Of a stretch of 64,000 bases of DNA, positions 23,203 through 33,360 are shown piece after piece. A program made the position numbers and the translations under genes. The notes under the pieces were generated by a model. It was not told the DNA's origin and ran no database searches. It saw only the letters and a program-made list of their open reading frames with translations. Origin of the DNA: Pseudomicrostroma phylloplanum. Taxonomy: Eukaryota; Basidiomycota; Exobasidiomycetes; Microstromatales. The stretch's first letter is position 1; each line of letters begins with the position of its first letter. The stretch spans positions 313,930 through 377,929 of the forward strand of contig BCHS01000014.1 in assembly GCA_039545275.1 (NCBI GenBank), read 5' to 3'.

Positions 23203-24615
23203 ATGGCCTCAGACATGGCTCCCGACACGTCCGCAGAGAGCCAAGCGGTGCCTAGCACTCTTGCAACAGACGACGAGGTGCTGCTGAACAAGGCCTCCCA
23301 CCTATCCGACAGCATGAGGTCATATGAGATGATGATCTTAAAGGGCCTGAGGCAGGACGTGAATCTGCAGGTAGCCCCTGGACCTCTTCTCATGGTAAGA
23401 ATACCGGATGACTTTCGAGCTACAGTGCTGAGCACTCCATCGACGGTACCAGGCTCCACCTCTCAATTTCCTGCTCACAGGATAAGTGCTCCCGTCACTC
23501 AGCAGCGTACCGAAGATGACATCGGGGTGGAAGTTGCACCACGTCGTCTTGTCGAAACCCTTCTGCACGTTGCAGAGCAATTGTTCCACGTTGCAGACGC
23601 ATGAAACTACTATCGCGACCTCCACGAGGGAGACGTCGGCATCCTTCGTGGGTCTGATGACACTCACCTTGTCGTAGATCACGGCAAAGTGCGTAAGGGA
23701 GCGAGCCCGCGAGCACACTCGGGGGAGTCGGATGCCGGGAAGATACTCTGCAGGGCCTCGTACGATACGAGAGCTGCGTGTCTACCTACCTCCTCACGCC
23801 ATGCCAAGCTTCCTGTCGCATGGTGGCAAAGCACCTCCAGTGGGCTGTCTCGTCACTTCGGTGTTGTCCATGACGGCAATGCTGAAGAGGTATTGACGGC
23901 CATCCGATACGACCTCCCCAAACTTAGAGAGTCGCTGCGAGAGGCGCGTATGTATACAAATCGCTATATCGATGACTTGGAAAGTGCTGTGTACTTGCAC
24001 GTCTGGCAAGTGAGTGAGCTATGCCTCCTTTTTGCATGCGCAAGATCTGACCTGATCCCCTCTTCCTCTACCTTTCGATCTGGCTTTCCTCCTCTCGCTG
24101 CAGGCCGCTCGCAGCTATGGCCTGCGTGAAACACTCCAGGCATCTCTGGAAGACGTATTGACAAATACGGACGGAAATGATTGGCTTTGGAGAACCGACT
24201 GGGGATGGTACAAGGTAGAAAGCCCCGTCAGCCGCTCTTTGTGGCCATTTCACTGACCGTCTCTGCATTGATTGCATCCGTCTGCCAGTACCTTGGTGCA
24301 TACTTCTCACCCGCAGACCCGGTATGGAAGGATCTCATGCGGGATATACGGCAGACGATCTACCAAGCTCGGAAGAAGCTCACTGCCGCTCTCAAAGAGG
24401 ACTTCCATCGCCATGTTACCATGCAAGATTTGCAAAGAGCGCGCAAAACAGTGGAATGGCAAGGAAAGAATTTGAGAGCGGGGGATATCATCGACGCCCT
24501 TTTTGAGGGAAAAGGCATTGCCAAATCAAGTTCTGAATTGCTCCCTATTGAGAAGAAATGCCTCAAAGATTGTATGTGGCTGTTGAAGGAAGCGATTAAA
24601 GCCATGCCGAGGTGA
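23203..24615 (+). CDS. hypothetical multi-exon protein, 5' half unresolved
   Basis: I do not recognise this gene. Its 3' half reads cleanly: an exon ending at 24009 (LESAVYLHVWQ), then 24104-24214 (AARSYGLRETLQASLEDVL) and 24289-24615 (YLGAYFSPADPVWKDLMRD, ending AIKAMPR). Good splice sites and an unbroken frame join these three. The 5' end probably begins at ATG 23203 (MASDMAPDTSAESQ), with a strong donor GTAAGAAT at 23395. No acceptor joins it convincingly to the 24009 exon, because the shared frame has a TGA at 23602. An acceptor near 23628 would restore the frame but has a weak pyrimidine tract. The product is helix-rich and soluble, with no known domain. A lineage-specific gene or a decaying one are both possible. 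Confidence 0.5.
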
Positions 24616-25338
24616 TCAGAGAGCCTCGCCATCGAAGCACGGCAGCCAAAGGGCGACCTCGAGAGGAGGTCAGCCCTCCTGATGCCATACCTGTCACCAT
24701 GTGCAGCGCTCTGAGAAAGCGATTCCGCTAAGCTTTTTCTTCAATGTCATCCATTTCGACCACGACCTGTGAGGCTGAGTCTATTCGACAACGCGGCGCC
24801 TTGCTTGGCTGCTGGAAACGAGAGCGAGAGAGATTTGGCTCGGCTCGGCGCCCCGCCGTCGGCCGCCGCCCCTGCCTGCGCCTGCGTTGTCGGATGCGGA
24901 CCAAGGTTGCCCGCGAGCAAATCAAAGTCCGACCCAACGAACACCAACTTCGCCTGAGTCGGGGGCAGAGGCCAAGGCGAGACGACAGGCATTCATTATC
25001 CGTTCATCGTCTGATCCACCATCACCACTCGATACCGAACCATAGCCGTACCACCTCCTACGCCGCCGCAGACATAGCACTGACTACAGCAAATATCAAG
25101 TGGGCCTCACATCCCCCAAGCCCTTGACGTACACACGAAGCAACCAGGCTCACAGCAGTCAGCGACAGATTCATTCTCGGGCCCTTTGTGAACGGCCATC
25201 GTATCGCCTTGCATACCAGGACGTACCATCATTTGGACTCTCGGCAACTCCAGTCTCTCTCCTAGATTGGCATAGAAAGCGCTCTCGTACCGTCAAGTCC
25301 CTTATCCTGGACTCGAGCCCCTCGCCTGATCATACAAG
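24616..25338. other. intergenic region upstream of ypt6
   Basis: Promoter and 5'-UTR of the ypt6 gene. No credible coding frame or RNA gene was seen. Confidence 0.5.
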
Positions 25339-26452
<1,114 letters not shown>

Positions 26453-26766
26453 ACAGCTGCACTCGATCTCACCAATGGCGGCGTCAAGAGAGGATCCACT
26501 ATGCAATGGAAGCTAGCCCGTTCGAGGCTGATGCAGATGCGCTCGTCTTCAATGGTTGCTGTTGTTGCTTGACCTCCTTCCCTGTTTGCTTCACGTATCT
26601 CTTTGACCAAGTACCCACTCTAATGTCTATCTTTCTGTCTTGCTGTTGTTGAGTCCAGGGGCAAATCCCCCGAGTGTCCTGCTGTATCTTCTCCCCATCT
26701 GGTCCGCACAAGAAGAAGAAGCTTCGAAGCTGATGCTGACTGAAGTCCGCGAAGCTGCCAAGGAAG

Positions 26767-26786
26767 GCTGGCTGGCTGGCTGGCTG
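26767..26786. repeat. (GGCT)5 microsatellite
   Basis: Five perfect tandem copies of GGCT, read directly. Related CCTG/GGCA arrays recur in other spacers of the window. Confidence 0.9.
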
Positions 26787-26858
26787 ATCTGCCTCTCCCC
26801 TCCTCTTCACCTTTCAACCGGCGAAGCGAGGTCGCGGTAGCCAAGGCTCGAGGAGCAA

Positions 26859-26882
26859 GCAGGCAGGCAGGCAGGCAGGCAG
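26859..26882. repeat. (GCAG)6 microsatellite
   Basis: Six perfect tandem copies of GCAG, read directly, 72 bp downstream of the GGCT array. Confidence 0.9.
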
Positions 26883-27356
26883 CTTGGCGGACTTCTCCAC
26901 GCACACGAACACGGCACGCGGCTCGGCGTCCCCATCTCTCTTCCTGGCGCAGGCACCCGCCCAGGGAGGCGCTGCACTAGTTTACCCCGCCCCGCTCTTG
27001 TGCAGGCGGCAGACAGGCAGACACAAGCAACCACACACCCAGCCATCAGCGTCGTCCCCCGCTCCGCTCCTACAACGGAAGCCTCGTCCGCGTATCCTAC
27101 TGCATCTATTTCCATCACACCGGGAGACAAAGCAGACATCGGTAGCCATCTCTTGACCTCTACGCTCGCCTTGCTACCAGCTACCAGCTACCTCATCACT
27201 GTCGCTACGATTCCCATCGCGTCTCGCCGAATCTCCCTCCGAGCTGTCCCTCATTCTCGCCTTTGTTCTTCCGATGGTACCCTCACTCCAGGCCAGAAGG
27301 ACATCGACGCCGTCTTGATCCCACCATATCTCAAGTAGCTCTACCATAGGCGGCGG

Positions 27357-30300
27357 ATGAGTCGCAGCGCTCAGCGTGAATCGCGAGGAGCGGTCGCAGG
27401 TCCTTCTTCTTCGTCCTACGCACAGTCTGCTATGGCCTCTACCAGCCGAGGGGGAGGAGGAGGAGGAGGAGGGGATCCTTCTACCGGCGGGGGCGGCGGG
27501 CCCTCAGAAGCTGGACGCTACCCAACACAGACGATCAATCAAAAGGCTGCTCTAGCCTCTGCCTACAATGAGCTAGGCAAAGAGCTGGGCTCCACCCGTC
27601 TCAAAGCCATCGGCAACTACACCCTTGGACGTACCATCGGCCAAGGCACATTTGGCAAGGTTCGGCTGGGTACCCATCGTCTCACCGGTACACGCGTGGC
27701 GATCAAGCAGATCCCCAAAGCCCACTCTGCCTCTCTCACTAGGGAGATCCATCACCACCGACGTCTCCATCACGCCCACGTCATGAAGTTGTACGAGGTT
27801 CTGGCAACCGAGTCGAACATCTGGATGATCTCGGAGCTATGCTCTGGTGGAGAGCTGTATGACTACCTTGTGGAGCGGGGAACCCTCTCCGAAGCCGAGG
27901 CACGTCGCGTTTTTGGCCAGCTCTGCCTCGCCGTATCCTACGTCCACGGGAGGGGAATCGTACACAGGGATCTGAAGCTGGAGAACGTGCTACTGGACGA
28001 GAGGTGTAACGTCAAATTGGGCGATTTCGGATTCACGAGAGAGTATGAAGGCAGGAGACTGATGGAGACCTTCTGTGGGACGACGGGCTATGCTGCTCCG
28101 GAGATGCTGGCGGGCAAGAAGTACACTGGACAAGAAGTCGACATCTGGTCCCTCGGCATCATCCTTTATGCGCTCCTCTGCGGATCTCTCCCCTTTGACG
28201 ACGATGATGAGACCGTCATGAAGATGAAAATCCTGCAGGGAGATTTTGAACTGCCCGAAACCCTGTCAGAAGAGGCTCGCAGCCTGGTCTCCAACATCCT
28301 GCGAAAGGAACCTACTGAGAGATTGTCCATCAGGGCTATCCTTGGTCATCCGTGGTTCACCAAGATCATTCCGACAGGATCGATGCAGACTGTGGAAGAG
28401 AATGGGCGAAGCGAAGGCGAATCGCAGCCTCGGCAAGGCAGAGCGAACCCGGTCTACACCGCCTCTTCACGTCCAGTGTCTCCTCGGAGTACAGCTCCAT
28501 CGCTGCCCACCGACCAGGAACATTCGTCCGAGCCAAAACGTCCGCAAACAGAGGCGACCGCCTCGGGGGTATCACTGACGATCTCAATGGCAAACAATGC
28601 GTCTGCCTCGTCTTCGTCATTAGTGGATGGTGACAATCCCACAAGTGACAGCAGTGATACCAGCGATTATCGCTCTGGCGTGTCCGGAATGACTGCTCCT
28701 ACCAGCATCGAGGACTTGGGGAAGTCTGGCTCCGGCTCGCGGTCCGACGGACACGAGGGTGCGATAGCGGATGGAACCTCCTCGCAAGAAGATACACCTC
28801 GTGTCGGTAGAGAGACAGTAACTTGCAGGGACCCTGCTCAGCACCGGCCGATCGGTATGCAGCATCGGAACGAATCACAGTCTACGATTCGGCGAAACGG
28901 GTCGAGTGGTAGCGAAGGTGGCATGAGCAGACAGAGCGTCTGCAAGACTGTCAAGGGCGGCGGTGGGACAAGCAATCTACCTACGCACCATGAGTCTCCC
29001 GGACGCTCTGGTAGTGCCGATTCCACTCACGCCGATGACGACGAGAATCGTGACGTATCGTATCCGCAAGGTGCTGAAGGGCGACGGTCACAGGAAGCCT
29101 TGCTGTCTGCTTCGCATCTCTTCCCTGGAGATTCGACAAGCCCTTCCAGGATTCACCGCACGCCATCGCGTACGAAGAGACGCTCGGTTTCCTCTGCGGG
29201 TCTATCTGACCACCATCCTCCTCATTTGGATCAAACTCGGCCGATTGATTACCTCTCGCTTCTCGAAGCTAGTCAGCCGGCTCTCTTCTCGAGCCCGCTG
29301 GAGCAGGAGCTGCTTCATCAAGTCAGCAATCTAGGCATGGACGTGGGACAGATTGTCCACAGCATCTTGACCGATGCCTGCGATGCCAGTGCAGCCATGT
29401 GGTGGCTCTTGCGACGAAAGGCAGAGGAGAGGAAAGCGGTGGAGAAGGCCTTGTTTCCAGTCGGGGGCTTCTCGCCCATGATGCCTACCAGCACGGTCCC
29501 CTCGCCCAAGCAGGGACCAGCTCCAGCACTACCGACGGGCCTCGTCTCGCTGGGCCATCTGTCATCCGACCTCCGTCCACCAGCAGTACCAGAAAAGCCC
29601 AACGCCCGGCCTCGATCTCAAGGTGACCTCCCGTCTCAAAGTGGTACAGCCTTGCCTGGAAACTCACCCCTCCTTGGTACTGGCGCCTTCGAGCTCGAAG
29701 GGCTTCCGCAATCAGCTCAGGAGTCTTTCCGCCGGCGACAGATCTCAGCTGGCACCGGTGGGCAAGAATATGGCGCTACCCTGCTCTCGACGATTCAACC
29801 TTCGAAGATGACGCCTGCAGAGCCCATCAGAGAGCCAGGCAGCCAAGCTCAGCTTCAGCCAAGGCGCGCACAGTCTCCACCTCCTTCGACCATGACGACC
29901 CTGTTGACGTCGCCTTCCCCTTCTCGCCCAGCCATCAAGGCTCGATCGAGTAGCGCTATACCCGACACAAACAACGGCGCCAGCCCTCGCGGTAAAGCAG
30001 ACCCTGCAGGAGAGGTCATGAGCTCACCGACGAACAATCGACGTTCCTCCGGCGGACGACAGCCGGCAAGCTCGATTGGTCTCAAGCTTAGCAATGCTCT
30101 GACGAGCGGGATCAGGAAAGAATCAGTTGCAAATGACGAGCCGGAACCACCTCTCCCCCCGTTGGCCTCTGGCTACGAGAAAGGAAGAGGCCCTGCTTTG
30201 AGCACAGGTCTCGGCTTGTTCGGTCGCAGAGCCAGCGGTGGTGTCAAGAAGCCGAAGAATGCTCGTGAGCAGATGGGCACCACGCCATTCGACCTCTCGA

Positions 30301-32951
30301 GTGAAGACTTGACGTCGAGAGATAGTGGAGCGGGAGACCGTGCTATGATCCGAGTGCGAGACTCTACCATGGAGAGACGTCAGTCCTCCACACCAAACTC
30401 GTCAAAGTCGGGCCGCAGAGATCAGAGCCCCACTCGATCGCCGAGCGTCAACACCAATCGTACCGGCTCGCCTGGTTCGTCCAGGCAATTGCCCACCTCC
30501 AACTCGGCGGACACGTTTTCCTCTGTTCACACTGGTCCAGCCAATGTGAGCATCGATCAGCTGTCGAGCACCCACGATACTGCAGACAGCTCGCTGCAGT
30601 CGATCGGCAGCAATCCGAAGAAGAGTAAAGGCAGAGGCAAGTCTTCCTTCCTGACCACTGTCAGGACCTGGCTGGGAACAGAGGAGAAGACGAAGGACAC
30701 AAGCGGTGCGAGGAATGCTGGGACGAGCTCACATACTTCCGCGGCGGCTCGGAAGAAGAAAGGCAGCGGTGCGACGCCTCATCCTCACCTCTCGCCTGAG
30801 ACTCTGGCTGCGCGTCCCTTTGCAGCAGCTCCAGGCGGAGCAACGCGCTCGCCTAGTATGAGGAGTCGATCGGGACACTTCCCTGCCAGTGGCTCGCTAG
30901 CTCGTCGCGGCAGCAAGAGAAGTCCAGCACCTAGTCGGACCTATCAGATGTCAAGAGGACCGTCGATCTCGCGTCCACCCAGCGTGCACGGCCAACCTCA
31001 AGGGCATGGCCACGATACTAGCAGCCCTGGCACGTCTCTTCTTGGTCATCCTCCGCACACCTCCTCACCGTACACTTCCAACCTTGCGCGACCGACTTAC
31101 TATCGTCGCCAGAGTGCGGGAAGCATCACTCCCACTGCCACCCTCTATGGCGGTGCCGGTGGCGAAAGACCCAGTCGGGCTCCGAGCAACAGCTCACTCT
31201 ATCGCACTCCTCTCGCCACGGGCGCTGGAATGCGCGCACGAAGAGGCTCATCGAGCAGTGCCCATTCGATGATGTTGCGTCGGCAACAGGGGTCGTCCTC
31301 CCACTTCTACCCAGCCGCTTTGGCGCAGAGCGGATCCGCTACAGGCAGACCGTACTCTCCTTTTGCTGACAGGATCGGCGAAGGCACCTTGCGGAGAGGC
31401 GCGTCGAGGAGGTCTGTGGACAGTGGGACCATTGTTCGCAGGCAACGAGGCAGCATTCACCGACGTGGATCCGAGACGCACCATTCCCGACCCTCTTCTC
31501 TGATTGAAGTCGCAGCTGATCGAGAGGCTCTCACTGAAAGCGAAGGCATCGGCAGTGGAATGCATTCTCCAGGCATCATGACCCCTCGCAGACCGTCTGT
31601 AGACTCGAGGCGAGAGGGCGACTCGAGCCACGGGCATGGACGCATCTCTCCTACGATCTTCCTCGCTCACAGGACAAGGCAGAGCTACAAGCCACCTTCT
31701 GCCAACCCGGCACTCTTCCACCATGCACACAGCGCCCGCTCCCCCTCTCTCAGTCGGAACAACAGCGCTGTCTTTACTGCATCAGTGGCTGCTCCGACCG
31801 TGGCACCACCTTTGGAAGCCAGAGATAGCTCGACGCGTCCACAGAGCCAGAACTTGCCCCTCGCTGGAACAGGCACGTGGCAGCGCAGCTGGGGTCGTCC
31901 TCCACCCTCCTGGGCAGGCCCTGTCGACCCCGGCCTCTCCAGCTCCGAGCTGTCCGCCAGCCGGTCTGGCGCACGCTCAGGCCTAGCCTCAGCGGGCGGC
32001 CGGGGCGGCGGCAGTAAAACTGGGCTACGAGACGTCTTTGCCGACAAGGACGAGGACGACTGGGAGGACGAAGACGACGGTGAGGGCGAGGCGACCTTCA
32101 GTGGTGGGCTTGGCCAGCTCGACTCGACTAGGCTCCACCACCACCACCAGGCCACTTCTGCTGGAATGGCCGGCGGTGGGTGGAGGAACTCGCGCAACAT
32201 GGATTCGCCTATACGAGGTCCTCGAGGAGCTACAGGAGGAGCCGGAGGAATGGGCCCGTGGGGTACGAGAGCCTTTGTGGGCAGCGGAGATATGCGACGC
32301 GTCGACTCTGGGCCTGGAGCGGGCAGGCAACAACTCATGCCTGCTCCCGCCCCTGTTGCTGCTTCTGCCCCCTCAGGGCGCAGATCTCCCCTCCCTTCCT
32401 CCTTCACTGGCACTAGCACTGCCGGTGTCGGCGGCGGTAGCAACAGTGGCAGTAGCGGTGGCGGGTACGCCCCACCTCACACATCCAACTCGCTCCTGAG
32501 CAACACCTCGCGCTACGCAGGCGTGCGCAACGTTTTCCAACCTCCCGCACTGGGAAGGGAGACGCGACCGAGGATGATCGCAGTCTGCGAGGGAGAGGAC
32601 GATGATGATGAGGATGCTGCTGGCAGGGATGAGGTGGGTGATATGCTCGCCAGAGGGGGCGAGGCTGCTGCTGCTGGGGCAGGTGCGAAGGTTGTAGAAG
32701 GATCTTCGGAGGAAAAGGCTCTTCCGGCTCCCACTCCTGCTCCCGGCGTAGACAAGGAAGATGCAGCAGGCCCCACGCCTGTTCCTACCACTAGCACCTC
32801 TAGCACTACTCCCGCACTGGCCCCTCCTCTGACTGGTGCTGCAGGTGGAGTGGTTGGGGCGGCGAACACTACCTCGCGCATCGGTGGCTCTGTCCCCCCT
32901 TCGTTCAAGAGTAATATTGTCGAGGAAGAGGAGGAGGAAGAAGAGGAGTGA
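27357..32951 (+). CDS. Ser/Thr protein kinase, CAMKL type (Kin4/Gin4-like), with very long disordered tail
   Basis: Single-exon gene of 1,864 residues. After a Gly-rich N-terminus the kinase domain spans about residues 85-335. It shows the glycine loop GQGTFGKV, VAIKQI with the catalytic Lys, HRDLKLEN, GDFGF, a TFCGTTGYAAPEM activation segment, VDIWSLG and a final HPWF. Near residues 630-700 lies a second conserved-looking block (NLGMDVGQIVHSI, then DACDASAAMWWLLRRK) that resembles a UBA-like module following some fungal CAMKL kinases. The remaining 1,100 residues are Ser/Pro/Gly/Arg-rich and disordered. The chain ends in eight or more Glu. The activation segment places it with AMPK-related kinases. 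Kin4 (spindle-position control) or Gin4/Hsl1 (morphogenesis) are the nearest guesses, and I cannot choose between them. Confidence 0.85.
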   Translation: MSRSAQRESRGAVAGPSSSSYAQSAMASTSRGGGGGGGGDPSTGGGGGPSEAGRYPTQTINQKAALASAYNELGKELGSTRLKAIGNYTLGRTIGQGTFGKVRLGTHRLTGTRVAIKQIPKAHSASLTREIHHHRRLHHAHVMKLYEVLATESNIWMISELCSGGELYDYLVERGTLSEAEARRVFGQLCLAVSYVHGRGIVHRDLKLENVLLDERCNVKLGDFGFTREYEGRRLMETFCGTTGYAAPEMLAGKKYTGQEVDIWSLGIILYALLCGSLPFDDDDETVMKMKILQGDFELPETLSEEARSLVSNILRKEPTERLSIRAILGHPWFTKIIPTGSMQTVEENGRSEGESQPRQGRANPVYTASSRPVSPRSTAPSLPTDQEHSSEPKRPQTEATASGVSLTISMANNASASSSSLVDGDNPTSDSSDTSDYRSGVSGMTAPTSIEDLGKSGSGSRSDGHEGAIADGTSSQEDTPRVGRETVTCRDPAQHRPIGMQHRNESQSTIRRNGSSGSEGGMSRQSVCKTVKGGGGTSNLPTHHESPGRSGSADSTHADDDENRDVSYPQGAEGRRSQEALLSASHLFPGDSTSPSRIHRTPSRTKRRSVSSAGLSDHHPPHLDQTRPIDYLSLLEASQPALFSSPLEQELLHQVSNLGMDVGQIVHSILTDACDASAAMWWLLRRKAEERKAVEKALFPVGGFSPMMPTSTVPSPKQGPAPALPTGLVSLGHLSSDLRPPAVPEKPNARPRSQGDLPSQSGTALPGNSPLLGTGAFELEGLPQSAQESFRRRQISAGTGGQEYGATLLSTIQPSKMTPAEPIREPGSQAQLQPRRAQSPPPSTMTTLLTSPSPSRPAIKARSSSAIPDTNNGASPRGKADPAGEVMSSPTNNRRSSGGRQPASSIGLKLSNALTSGIRKESVANDEPEPPLPPLASGYEKGRGPALSTGLGLFGRRASGGVKKPKNAREQMGTTPFDLSSEDLTSRDSGAGDRAMIRVRDSTMERRQSSTPNSSKSGRRDQSPTRSPSVNTNRTGSPGSSRQLPTSNSADTFSSVHTGPANVSIDQLSSTHDTADSSLQSIGSNPKKSKGRGKSSFLTTVRTWLGTEEKTKDTSGARNAGTSSHTSAAARKKKGSGATPHPHLSPETLAARPFAAAPGGATRSPSMRSRSGHFPASGSLARRGSKRSPAPSRTYQMSRGPSISRPPSVHGQPQGHGHDTSSPGTSLLGHPPHTSSPYTSNLARPTYYRRQSAGSITPTATLYGGAGGERPSRAPSNSSLYRTPLATGAGMRARRGSSSSAHSMMLRRQQGSSSHFYPAALAQSGSATGRPYSPFADRIGEGTLRRGASRRSVDSGTIVRRQRGSIHRRGSETHHSRPSSLIEVAADREALTESEGIGSGMHSPGIMTPRRPSVDSRREGDSSHGHGRISPTIFLAHRTRQSYKPPSANPALFHHAHSARSPSLSRNNSAVFTASVAAPTVAPPLEARDSSTRPQSQNLPLAGTGTWQRSWGRPPPSWAGPVDPGLSSSELSASRSGARSGLASAGGRGGGSKTGLRDVFADKDEDDWEDEDDGEGEATFSGGLGQLDSTRLHHHHQATSAGMAGGGWRNSRNMDSPIRGPRGATGGAGGMGPWGTRAFVGSGDMRRVDSGPGAGRQQLMPAPAPVAASAPSGRRSPLPSSFTGTSTAGVGGGSNSGSSGGGYAPPHTSNSLLSNTSRYAGVRNVFQPPALGRETRPRMIAVCEGEDDDDEDAAGRDEVGDMLARGGEAAAAGAGAKVVEGSSEEKALPAPTPAPGVDKEDAAGPTPVPTTSTSSTTPALAPPLTGAAGGVVGAANTTSRIGGSVPPSFKSNIVEEEEEEEEE

Positions 32952-33360
32952 GGGGTATGGGGTTGGGGCAAGCGCCAGACTTGAGTATGATGTCATCTAT
33001 CCTTTTGTTATCGTCTAAGAGCGGCCTGTATTGTATCCTATCCAATTTTCAGAATATGAGTCTGTTCGGTCTCGCTCCATCTTTGGCCCTTCAAAGGGAC
33101 CGTGTGACAATGTCCTGTCCTGTCCTCTGCTCGTGATCTGCTCTGCTCTGCTCCGCTCTTCCGAATGCTACGCCCACTTCGTTTACCACTTTCTGACGAG
33201 ATGGTCTGTATTGCGTGACGTGGGGCTACAAGAGAGAACCACACTCCAGTCTCGATTTCATCCCTCTCCCCTCTACCCATCCCCATCGGCTCGCACGGCA
33301 GCTAGCTCGAAGCAAGTAGGCGGGCAAGTATGTAGACATGCAGCACCCATCTTCCCCCAT
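32952..33360. other. convergent intergenic region between kinase and RhoGAP genes
   Basis: 409 bp between two tail-to-tail stops. It is bounded by a GAG/GAA run on the left and a CCT/CTC run on the right, which encode the acidic C-termini of the two proteins. No gene was seen inside. Confidence 0.5.

Larger units (their letters stand above)
26453..27356. other. intergenic region with two tetranucleotide arrays
   Basis: 3' flank of ypt6 and 5' region of the kinase gene. It contains (GGCT)5 at 26767-26786 and (GCAG)6 at 26859-26882. The last 350 bp are CT-rich, as in many fungal leaders. Confidence 0.55.
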
